Source: Parietichytrium sp. I65-24A (taxonomy: Eukaryota > Sar > Bigyra > Thraustochytrida > Thraustochytriidae). From it: a stretch of DNA of 64,000 nucleotides. The translations under genes and the position numbers were made by a program. Position 1 is the first letter of the stretch, and the number at the start of each line of letters is the position of its first letter. The stretch is taken from positions 186,001 through 250,000 of the forward strand of contig BLSF01000058.1 of NCBI GenBank assembly GCA_012862575.1. The letters are read 5' to 3'. Below, in pieces: positions 1 to 8,958 of the stretch. The notes beneath the pieces are model-generated. The model was not told where the DNA came from, ran no database searches, and worked only from the letters and a program-made list of their open reading frames with translations.

Positions 1-302
1 ACTTTCGGAAGCGCAACTCGACCAGCTGGTACTGGTTTAGAAAGCCTTGGACACGCGGCGACAAGTACGACTGTTGCTCCAAGACATACACGTGGGGCAT
101 TCATGGGTACAAGAGCCACCGTCGCCTTTTAAGAATGGACGAAATGCTGTACGTCTGGACTACGGAACAGTTGGAGATGAAAAGAGACGCAAATGAATTT
201 ATGACCGACGAGTGGGCAAAATTCCAGTTCATCCTTGATCTGAGACGCAGCATTTCCTCAGACGAATTTAATTACACACCGCGTCTAGCAGATACTTCTT
301 AG
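1..302 (+). CDS. C-terminal end of a probable family-31-like glycosyltransferase (5' truncated)
   Basis: The third frame is open from the window edge to a TAG at 300-302 and gives about 99 residues. The segment contains a Cys-Cys-Ser motif (DCCSKT), then HGYK, then a hydrophobic MDEMLYVW stretch. This order resembles the end of C1GALT1-type beta-1,3-galactosyltransferases, where CCS..T, HY and a Tyr/Leu-rich helix occur in the same sequence. If right, it would be a Golgi enzyme adding a sugar to glycoproteins. The catalytic DxD lies outside the window, so the family call is inference from a short tail. The frame is rich in Trp, Cys and Tyr, as expected of real coding. It converges on the dioxygenase gene, with 373 bp between the stops. 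Confidence 0.5.
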   Translation, partial: FRKRNSTSWYWFRKPWTRGDKYDCCSKTYTWGIHGYKSHRRLLRMDEMLYVWTTEQLEMKRDANEFMTDEWAKFQFILDLRRSISSDEFNYTPRLADTS

Positions 303-675
303 CATGTTGCTGTCGCGGCTGATAGCACGTCCAACTCTGCAATTTTATGTTAGACAGTGAAACGCCTTAAACTCAGTAGTTGCTAATCAAAAACTGTTGT
401 TTGCTTTGTTGAATCAATTGGCTGATGTTCTCATCTGTTGTCGATCACCTTGCACAACAGCAATAGAAATCCTTCTTTCTTTCTCGTTTTTGAAAAACAT
501 GAACAAAATCTTTCTTTTCTTCATTTCATTGAACAAATTCAAATTCAAATCGTGGCATGTACATGAGAAAGGCCAACAGCACAGGGATATTCAGAATGGC
601 AAGCCAGCCCATGTGCTGAAGGGGGAAAGCCGCTAACGCGTTCGCGCTCGACATCTCAATGCTCGAGCTGGACTA
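303..675. other. intergenic, convergent 3' flanks
   Basis: This is the spacer between two convergent genes. It is AT-leaning around 330-540. One 79-codon open frame at 397-636 has no recognisable content and is regarded as chance. No RNA gene or repeat was seen. Confidence 0.5.
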
Positions 676-1737
676 TCACTGAGGAGATGCCTCTCGAACC
701 TTCACTTCGTAGATCTTTCTAGAGTGCACAAATTTGACACCCTCTGGCTTGAATGCTTCGTCAAAGTAAGGGTGAATGCCAACCTTTCCGCATCCGAAGG
801 GTTCAAGTTAGGATGCTGTCAGACAAAGCGTGGCATGAGATAGTTGCCGCGGAGCGACCAAACTTACTCTGAAATCGATGGAGATGCGCGTGTGCGGCGA
901 CTCATTTGCCGGTACATGATGGCTGCAACTCGTCCCGTGAAAGCACAGGATCTCTCCGTACTCCAACGGGACGGGCTCATAATCTGCCGCGCCTGGTGCA
1001 CTTTCCAGCCACAGGGTGGTACCCGTCTTAGAGTAATTCGTCAGGGGCATCCAAAAGTTCACCTCGCCGTCCTGGTGCCCATATCTTTGCAAGCCGTAGT
1101 CGTCCGTTCTTCACACGTCAGTCTCACCGCCATTTCAACCCAGACGCACATGCCGCAAGCTCTTGACCGACCGACCGCCTTTCCAACACGTGATTCTCCC
1201 AACTCACTCTTCGTCGTTGTGCGCTCTCCGGAACGTTTTCTCGCCGCCTTTCTGTATCCTGAGCGTGGGCGGGAACTGATACGAGAACCTGATGCTGCCT
1301 TGGCGCACGCACAGCGCCGACATCTCCGGGTCCCGCGCGATCATCCCCGCCAAGAACTCTTCGCACACCACCTTCCGTATCAGCTCCTCCGCCGCGTCCA
1401 GCACTTGACTGTTCTGCGCCACCGTTTTCTTCAGCGCCAGCTGCTCCTTGAAGCTCGTGAACACATTCGGCATGCCGCTCGGCGCCAGTGCCCGCAATTC
1501 GCTCTCGCCCGAGTCGCCGTCGTCCTCGCACTCCGCAATGTCCGCAATGTCCGCAATGTCACCTCTGACTTGGCAGTTCTCCCGGTCCCCGGAGACCGTG
1601 CCGATGGGGCCCATGCCAGGCCGCGGCTGGAGCAACATTCCGAGAACGGCGCGCGCGACGGCGTGCTGGCTCGTGGAGAAGCGCAGAACGTGCGGCGAAC
1701 GGAGCGCGGACGGGAGAGGCTGGCGCGTGGAGTCCAT
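676..1737 (-). CDS. StrG/PhyH-like Fe(II)/2-oxoglutarate dioxygenase, three exons
   Basis: The reconstructed exons are 1737-1208, 1108-868 and 783-676. The introns are 1207-1109 (GTGAGT...GAAG, 99 bp) and 867-784 (GTAAGT...GAAAG, 84 bp). They join in frame into 292 residues ending VREASPQ. Joining exons 1 and 2 creates AHNDEETDDYG...GHQDGEVNFW, which supplies the His-x-Asp iron motif. The second exon ends with the distal His region (FHGTSCSHH) and an Arg (HTRISIDFR) expected to bind 2-oxoglutarate. This order matches the streptomycin-biosynthesis StrG-like branch of the phytanoyl-CoA dioxygenase superfamily. The substrate cannot be inferred. Residues about 60-69 include a DIA repeat encoded by three tandem 9-mers (1532-1558). 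The N-terminal 45 residues are Arg/Ser/Pro-rich and could be a targeting peptide. Confidence 0.75.
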
Positions 1738-2110
1738 CTCTGGCTTGGCTATCGCGTCGCTTCTAAGCGCCGCGGTAGAGCAGCAGCCTAGCCCCTAGCC
1801 CGCGGTGCACCAGCGCACTAGCAAACCGTTACGCTCAGGGATAGAACGTGTGTACGCGCAGCGTATGTGCCAGTGTCCGCGCAAGTTGTTGCGGGCTCGA
1901 GTTTGCCCGAATTGGTGGATGACACGTCGTCTGGTAATGTGCAAAGGCATTTGGGTGTAGTGGTGTTGCTGAGGTTGTTTAGTGTTTACTGTGGGAATGA
2001 ATGGTCATTGTCTGAAAGAGAGACTGGGGGAGTGGGCGCCATTGCTTTTGCTCACGTTTGACGTTTCCGAATGAGATAGGGCTCAAATTCTCTCGACTCG
2101 GAAGTGGGTT
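1738..2110. other. intergenic between two minus-strand genes
   Basis: This is the upstream region of the dioxygenase and the 3' flank of the receptor gene. Short open frames here (for example 1867-2061) have no recognisable content. No promoter element can be assigned with confidence. Confidence 0.4.
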
Positions 2111-5100
2111 CTATACTGCGGTGACAGTCACGACCCTAGTTTGTTCCTTCTTGAAGGAGCTCAATGGGTCCTCCGGGCGAAAGAGCGAGCGAGTACTGCT
2201 GACGCTGTCGATGTCCTCCCTAGTCCACAAAGAGTTGCGGTACGAAAGGGTCATGAGGACGATGAAGACAATGCCCTGCAGGACCAGCGTGGAGAATGCG
2301 AAAGAGGACGTGAAGCTGCTTTCAAAGAGCTCAGCGTCGCTCTGATCCTGCACTACCTTTAGCAAAGCGCAGCAGCCCAGCAAGTACAAGAGAACCAGCG
2401 AGAGAATGGCATGAAAGTAGCAATACCTGTCCTGGAAAGGTTTGACGGTGAGAAATAGTGCGAGAAATACGCAGGCTACGATCAAATAAAAGGCGATGCC
2501 CAAAGCCGGAGACGAGTTGAAGATGAGAGCCGTCACGGCTGTCATGAGTAGTTTTCGAGTCAGCTCCAGCACTTCAAAGTACGCGAAACTGTATGACTTG
2601 CACAAAAATGCCATGCTCCGCAAAAGTTCGTTGTGGAGCGGGCTTCTGTCCTCAGCGGTCTTCCCCGCGGCGTTACGGTTGGCGTAGTGATAGGAAAGTG
2701 CCGCAAAGAGCCCGATCACTCCGACGGGGTAAAGCGCCACCATGACTGCAGCGTAGAGCCTCCAGGTGATACTAACGTCGGTGTCAAAATCGACGGTCGG
2801 GTCCTCGTAGAGTGTCCGAAACGTTGAGGCCTTCTGGTTTTCATCAAGCACAAAGACACGGGGCTCAAAAGACTTGAGGACCTTGGTTGAGATACCGGGG
2901 TAGGTTAGGTACAGAACAATCAAAGTTATCCAGAGGCCGGTGCCAGCGAGATGGGCAAGATTGCGAGTCGAAATCCGGAACGAGAAGCATGTGATGGTGA
3001 AGAAAATACACCCAGTGCAAAGAAGAGGCGAAAGGGTATAGGCCAACAGCATGTGATAAAAGTTGGTGTTGGCATAGCATGCTGTCGTGAAAGACTGAGC
3101 AAGGCTTGCCCAATCAAGATTTAGAATCGCTTCGGCCCTGCGGAAAGCCCCTGAGGAAAACACTCCACTGGAGGCGCAAATCGAGGCAGCCACCTGAAAG
3201 AATCCAAGAGATGTGCGAATCATAGTTTTCGAGGAGGCGTCCAAGTGAGACCACGCGCGGAGAGAGCGTCGGCAACCCCTGAAGAGCTTCCGAAGGGATC
3301 CAACTTTTGCGCCTTGTTCTGGGGTGGAGCACACCTTTGCGATGAGGTAAATGGAGGGCGAAAGAGTCAGCATCAGACTTATGAGCATCCATGCGTAAAA
3401 CGTTCCGGCATCCGACTGAATGCGGTCGTCGGTGCACTTTTCACAAGATTCCGTTCCCATTCCATAGCCTTCGATGCAGGATGCACAAAAAATGCCAGCA
3501 TGAAACTCCCGGCAGTGCTGCGTGTACTCCAGAGGACTCGCTGCGCCAGGAATATAAGTGCTGTTGTCCGAAATACAGAATGACGGATCAGGGCATTCAT
3601 AGATCTCCAAGGTCCTATTCGAGGCGCGCCAATAGCCTTCCTTGAGCTTTACTGTTTCTACAGTGGTTCCGATTTCGTCACAAGAGATGAGCCCGGCCAC
3701 TTGAGATTCGCTGCATGGGATTACAGTCCTAGACCCCGGCGATGAAAAGGTGGTCAACATGTTCTTCTCAGAGAGGCAAGCACTGGAAGAGGTGGATCCA
3801 GTGAACCGTGTTCGAGGGAACTGCTCTGGACATTTTTCGCAAGACGAACCAGAGGCAGGACCTCGATATGTATCAACGGGACATGGTTCGCACAATGCGC
3901 TTGCGCGAGCAGGTCTCTGATGCCCGATTGGACAAGTGTCAAGAGTCTTTGCGTTTGCAGGTTTCGTCCAAGGTCCGTAACCGGCTTCAGTCTGAGCACG
4001 TGCGATGAAAGAGTAGCTGGAACTCGCGTTCAACCCGTACACTGTGGCGGCAGTGGCCAGAGTTTCCTCGCAGCCCAAGGTTGAACCATTGCCACGCCAG
4101 CAGTACTCGTATGCGCTAAGCTGCCCGTTAAGTTGTGATGGTGCCACCCAAAAAAACGACAGACTCGTTTCGGATGTGTCCGCCGCACTCACGTTCAGAG
4201 CCATCGGGGAATCCTTAGGTACACCTTCTGCGGTGTAGATGAGTTGGGTGGAGCTGCGAGGCCCGCTGTAGACCTCGTTCATCCAGTCATAGGTTGCGGA
4301 GATGCGAACGGAGTAAGATGTGAATGACTCTAGGTCGCCAACCTGAACACTGTTATAGACCGTGCAAATGCGGTCCCATTTCTCGTTCTCCACTGCAACA
4401 GCGCTCTTCCACTCCACAGTGAAGATTGCGAGAACATTTTGTGGACCATCCACCTTTGTTCGAGGGATGCACGCGAGGGACGCGTTCTCTCTGCTTGTTG
4501 ACTCCCCGTTCTCACACAACTCACAAGAAAACGTCGGTGTTGAGACGAGCGGCAAGATCCGCTCGATCTGTGCATCGCTGTAATTTAAGCCGCCAAAGCC
4601 TGCCCACGCACCTTGGAATTCGTCGGTGGACCATTCGAGGAGCACAGAGTCCTCTGTTGTGCTAATGTTTGAAAACGAAGGAGATGTTGGAGGCTCTTTT
4701 GCTGAAAATTTGAGGTGCGACAGAGAGAGCCCATCGAATTCGTTTTCTGAGGAGCATTTGACTTCGTCGGCCAACAAGACCAAGTTTTGCCAATCCTCTC
4801 CGAGCCCTCCCACATGGTCGTAATCGCACACCAGCGGGTTCTGCGGAAGGCTTAGGCTTGAAAGCTTCAACTGATTAAAGTTGGTCGGAAATGCGGAGAT
4901 CTCTGTCTCGGAAATATCCAGCTCGCGAAGGTTCTGCAGATTCACTATATTCTCAGGTATGCGCCCTGTGAAGTTGTTGCTTTGGAGGTTCAGAGAAATC
5001 AAACGTGAGCAGGCCCAGAGATCCTCGACCCCTTCCCACGTTAATAAATTGTCTCGCAGATCTGCAAATTGCAATCTGCAAGTCCGGTTCCACATGCCGG

Positions 5101-5653
5101 GCAGTGGGATCCGGGATAGGCTATTGCCCTTGAGGTACAGGTCCTTCAAATTGACTAGCTCGCCAAAGCGGCTCGGGAGTGTCTTTAAAAACGGGGAGTC
5201 CGTGATCGCAAGGGCTGTTAAAGCGGTCAAGTTTCCCACTGATTCTGGAAGGCTGGCCAGCGCAGTGTGCGAAATGAGAAGGCGCTGGAGGTTGGTGAGC
5301 TCTCCAATCTCGTCGGGCAATTCTGAGAAACCGCAGTTTGCTAAATCAAACTCTTTCAATTTCCTCAGTTTCCGGATCGACGACGGAATTGGGCCCGTCA
5401 AGCCGGAAACCGAGATGGATTCTAATTCGGTGAGGTCCCCAATAGATTCTGGAAAAACCTTGGGCCCAGAACAGTCTATGTTTGTTGCCGAGCAAAGACT
5501 GTCCCAGCCGTCGATCTTCTTCACCACCTTCATTACCAAAAAGTCGGATTCCTCTTGATTCACGAGCTCGGTTTCCAGTGCCACCAGACGCGAAGGTGCG
5601 AGGCAGCTCGCCGCGCCGAGCAGGAGCGCCACGCGGGCTCTGGTTATCCACAT
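2111..5653 (-). CDS. LRR-FN3-cysteine-rich multi-pass membrane receptor
   Basis: The protein has 1,180 residues. The start is placed at the ATG at 5651-5653 because it opens a clear signal peptide (MWITRARVALLLGAASC). The open frame runs further upstream only from a GTG at 5752. In order it has about ten leucine-rich repeats (residues about 55-300, consensus L..L..L.L..N.L..LP), one or two fibronectin-III-like domains (about 320-580, ending YSFIARAQTEAGYGPW), a cysteine-rich GCC2/GCC3 ephrin-like region (about 585-740, CPIGHQRPA.., CEPCPVDTYRGP), then seven or eight hydrophobic helices (about 750-1141) and a short cytoplasmic tail. This layout is familiar from stramenopile cell-surface proteins of unknown ligand. 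The extracellular part predicts protein or glycan recognition. Signalling through the helical bundle is inference. Confidence 0.85.
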   Translation of the reverse strand: MWITRARVALLLGAASCLAPSRLVALETELVNQEESDFLVMKVVKKIDGWDSLCSATNIDCSGPKVFPESIGDLTELESISVSGLTGPIPSSIRKLRKLKEFDLANCGFSELPDEIGELTNLQRLLISHTALASLPESVGNLTALTALAITDSPFLKTLPSRFGELVNLKDLYLKGNSLSRIPLPGMWNRTCRLQFADLRDNLLTWEGVEDLWACSRLISLNLQSNNFTGRIPENIVNLQNLRELDISETEISAFPTNFNQLKLSSLSLPQNPLVCDYDHVGGLGEDWQNLVLLADEVKCSSENEFDGLSLSHLKFSAKEPPTSPSFSNISTTEDSVLLEWSTDEFQGAWAGFGGLNYSDAQIERILPLVSTPTFSCELCENGESTSRENASLACIPRTKVDGPQNVLAIFTVEWKSAVAVENEKWDRICTVYNSVQVGDLESFTSYSVRISATYDWMNEVYSGPRSSTQLIYTAEGVPKDSPMALNVSAADTSETSLSFFWVAPSQLNGQLSAYEYCWRGNGSTLGCEETLATAATVYGLNASSSYSFIARAQTEAGYGPWTKPANAKTLDTCPIGHQRPARASALCEPCPVDTYRGPASGSSCEKCPEQFPRTRFTGSTSSSACLSEKNMLTTFSSPGSRTVIPCSESQVAGLISCDEIGTTVETVKLKEGYWRASNRTLEIYECPDPSFCISDNSTYIPGAASPLEYTQHCREFHAGIFCASCIEGYGMGTESCEKCTDDRIQSDAGTFYAWMLISLMLTLSPSIYLIAKVCSTPEQGAKVGSLRKLFRGCRRSLRAWSHLDASSKTMIRTSLGFFQVAASICASSGVFSSGAFRRAEAILNLDWASLAQSFTTACYANTNFYHMLLAYTLSPLLCTGCIFFTITCFSFRISTRNLAHLAGTGLWITLIVLYLTYPGISTKVLKSFEPRVFVLDENQKASTFRTLYEDPTVDFDTDVSITWRLYAAVMVALYPVGVIGLFAALSYHYANRNAAGKTAEDRSPLHNELLRSMAFLCKSYSFAYFEVLELTRKLLMTAVTALIFNSSPALGIAFYLIVACVFLALFLTVKPFQDRYCYFHAILSLVLLYLLGCCALLKVVQDQSDAELFESSFTSSFAFSTLVLQGIVFIVLMTLSYRNSLWTREDIDSVSSTRSLFRPEDPLSSFKKEQTRVVTVTAV

Positions 5654-8600
5654 CTTGCCACGCGCAGCCGACTGTACAATCGATTGAGGGTTTTGGGGAG
5701 CTTTCCTTGCTTTTGTGGAAGGCTTGCCTCCGCTTGTTCGGTTTCGTACCACTCATTCGAGTTGCAAATCACGATCAGGTGGATGGATAGGCGGACGATT
5801 GATGAAGCCCACTTTTCACTTTCCCGGTAGCTACGCCTAGGCAGTTCGGTCCATCGCGAGGGGCAATCTCGTGGGATGCACCAGCCCATTTCCTACATGC
5901 ACCATTCCGACTAGCACATGCACGCCCACGTCTTTCACGTCTTTCGCGTTTCGACCCCGACTGGCTGGCTAATCGTGCTACTCTCAGAGTCCAATGTCTT
6001 GCAATGTATTGGGCCAATGCTTTGATGGGTTGGTCACAAAGATGAACGAACGTCCATGCACTGCACATTTCCGATCGAGTGTGGGAAACCGCCTGTGAAA
6101 CTCATCGACACTAAGTACGAATACCGGCGCCGGCCCTGGCGTTAGTCTCGAGTATCTATCTTTCGTGGCCGAGATTGCACCTCCTCTTTCTCTCCCACAT
6201 TCTCCATCCACACTCCCCATACCCTCCACTATCGCATCAGACTCGATGGACTCACAGATAGCAACCCCGTCAGAGGAATGCAGAGATTCAGACTTCGCAA
6301 ACTCGCCACCTTTGGAATTCGATAATTCGATAATTCGATAGCATGATGATTCGATACGCGCCATCACGCCTTCAAACCTTCCTATTTCTTGATCCCAATC
6401 ATTCCCAATCAATCAAAAAGACACTCCAACTCTTCTTTGCCATGATTTGCCCGTTGACAAACAGGTCGCGTCACGAAGGGGCTCTTGTAACTTGTTAAGA
6501 ATGCACTATATCATCGTGCTTATTATAGGCATGCAATAACTGCGAGTAGGTCTCTGCGAGTCGCAAAATGAGCGACTACGTGTGATGTAAGGATATTTAA
6601 GGAGTGGTATAGTGGAAGTGCCTTACTATAAGTTGAACGTTTCATAGCGTTTCAGTAGAAGCTGGTGAGTACGTACGCACTATTCGAAGGCATAGCCTAA
6701 CAGCCTGAACATTACTTGTCCCGTCCGCTAGGGTTCCGCTCATCAGAACCGGTCCATAACTTACCGTAAAATGGGTTCTTCTGAGCAAATCAACGTGGAG
6801 CAGATTTCAACATGCGCATGAGTCGCTGGTGCGTGTCACGCATAGGGAGACCTTCTTATCAACTATTCAATGGCCACTCCGTTTCAGTTCAGAAGAAATC
6901 TGGAGCGACGACTACCTGTGCTAATAATTATGTGCATTTTCTTCAACCTTCGGTGCAAACCCGCAGTTTAGTCGCGGATTCGTTCCAGACAAGAAGTCCC
7001 ATAATTTACCCTAGCAAAAGTGATAAAGAACAGGGAAGCACTTTGTCATGAGGAGGCACAGAGATGTAGAGTTTCACCTAAGCAAAGTAGTGAAGGGAAA
7101 AAGGGGTCATTTTCCGATCAGATTAATGTCAATTTTTTTTCTCCTGGTGCTACGGTGAGAGGTAAGTAGCGTTATCCAGAGTACAAACGCTGGTTAGTGG
7201 GGAGAAGTGCAAAGTGAGACGGCCACTTATCTAGCTAAACGTGTAGTAGTGTAAGTCTCCAAGTTCTTTCTTCGTCGAGCCTTCGTTCAACCTCCCTTCA
7301 CAACATCATCCCCTGAGGCTATGGGATCTTAATTTAAACACTAGCGGCTCGGATGCCGAGACTTTGCTCTCGGAGATTCCGTGGGGCGAGTTAATACTTG
7401 TGGCTATCTCGTTAATGCCGGTACTAAGTACTTATAGCGAGGACTAAGTGTTAGTTAGACTCAATTGGAACGCATTCATTCTAAGAGGCTTCCTCACACC
7501 GGAAAATGTCGCCCATTTCCCTCCTCACAACCCCTTGCTACTATAATATTAGTAAACAGTACCAGTCCTGCCATTTTCGGGGAATTTGAACATCCTCCCA
7601 GCGTCTCCTGTTACCTTGATTCCCTATCTCCTCTTAGGACCCCGCCTCGTAGTACCTTGTTCCACGTGCACTTTCCCGTCTCGCTCCTACCGCCTCTGGT
7701 AACCACAGCTACCCGTCTTCCCCGCACCTCCGCCCAGTGGATACCTTAGCGAACAACTCGTCGTTCTCCGTCAGCTAGCGTGGGGCTATCGGGTGAAGTA
7801 AGACCATGCCCGCAAGGCGGGAGGAAGAAGGATAGTTTCGCCGGAAGAGAGGAGCAGCGGAAAGAGAAGGGGCGGGTAAACCTTCTTCGTTCGCGAGAGG
7901 AGAGTTGGGAGAATTGGAAGGCAAGAACTTGTGAACATAGAAGAAAGAAAACGAGCGTGCTTGCAGGGCTTCCGACACATCCGATATCATCCGATGCTTT
8001 CAGATATTCCATTCAAAATCAGTACGCAAATCAAACTAAACTTTCGATCAATCAAAATTCAATACAATCATTCAACCAAACAGAATCAAACACATCGGAA
8101 TTCGGAGCATCTGCAGTGGATGGATGAACGAAGCCTGGGCCAACCCAGTCAGGTTCCGAGCACAGCGACACCAAAGACTTCAACAAAGAAAGACACCAAA
8201 AAAGAAACCAGTCTCCCAACGCTTGAGAACGCTCGAGACCTTGCTTCTCGGTCCACCGGAACTCAGAGTTTAGTTAATTTCTTGGTTTGTTGGTTTCTTC
8301 AAACTTCATTTCGCCACTGGGCCTAGACTCGCTCCGATCCTTTGCAAACCAACGCCATTCAACAACTTTAACATCATCATCAACAATCAACAATCAACAA
8401 CGCCTCGTCAAAAATAGACAGTCGTTCACTGTCAGTCAACCCACTCACTCACTCTCTCTCTCTCTCTCTAGCTCACGCACCTGCACTCTTACCGCTCGCG
8501 CTAACCGCCGCACTAATCGTGGCACTTCTCTCTCTCTCTCTCTCTCTCTTATTTTCTTTTTCTTTTTCTTTTTCTTTCTCCCTTTCTCTCAGTTGTGTTT

Positions 8601-8958
8601 GGCTGACCAACAACAAAGAGAGAGAGAGAGAGAGAGAAAGAGAAGCAAAGAGGCAAAGTGCGAGGAGGCACTCGCGGGAAGGAACAATCCCGGAACGCCA
8701 CGTACAGCGTACGCTGCGCACCTCTTCCCCGCAGCTAGGAGCCCCGCAGCAAGTACGTCACTTCCGCACTCGCGTACTCTCGTACTGCACAAGTAGGGTG
8801 GTTCGATTCCGTGGGGGCCAAGTAAAAGCAGTAAGCAGTAAGCAGAAGCGTAAAAAACGCACACGGAAGGTGTCCGCGGAACGTTGCGGGAACGTTGCGA
8901 GGGTCAGCAGCAGGAAGAGCAGGAGGAAGAGCAGGAGCAGCAGACCCCGAACGCCGGC
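5654..8958. other. gene-poor 3.3-kb interval
   Basis: No convincing coding region was found. The longest frames (5984-6412 minus, 7780-8127 plus, 8287-8796 plus) lack domain signals, and several consist of translated low-complexity DNA. About 7250-7760 is a C-rich block, dense in TAG/CTA words, that differs in texture from the genes. 8030-8110 carries CAATCA-type repeats. 8449-8645 is a CT/GA microsatellite block (annotated separately). No tRNA or rRNA was recognised. Confidence 0.4.
8449..8645. repeat. CT tracts followed by a GA tract, potential inverted repeat
   Basis: There are two (TC)n runs at about 8451-8469 and 8527-8549, a T4C-type stretch to about 8590, and a (GA)n run at about 8616-8640. 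The TC and GA runs are complementary, so the strand could fold back on itself. The block lies 300-500 bp upstream of the FHA-RING gene start and may belong to its promoter or 5' leader. Any function is unknown. Confidence 0.8.

Noticed and set aside
844-1791. 315-codon plus-strand frame over the dioxygenase gene
   Set aside because: It is antisense to the supported exons, Arg/His-rich without motifs, and a shadow frame.
5984-6412. 142-codon minus-strand frame
   Set aside because: No domain or motif, composition driven by GATT/CGAT-type words, no neighbouring frame support.
8806-8822. GGTTCGATTCC, a B-box-like word
   Set aside because: No complementary stem and no upstream A-box or cloverleaf.
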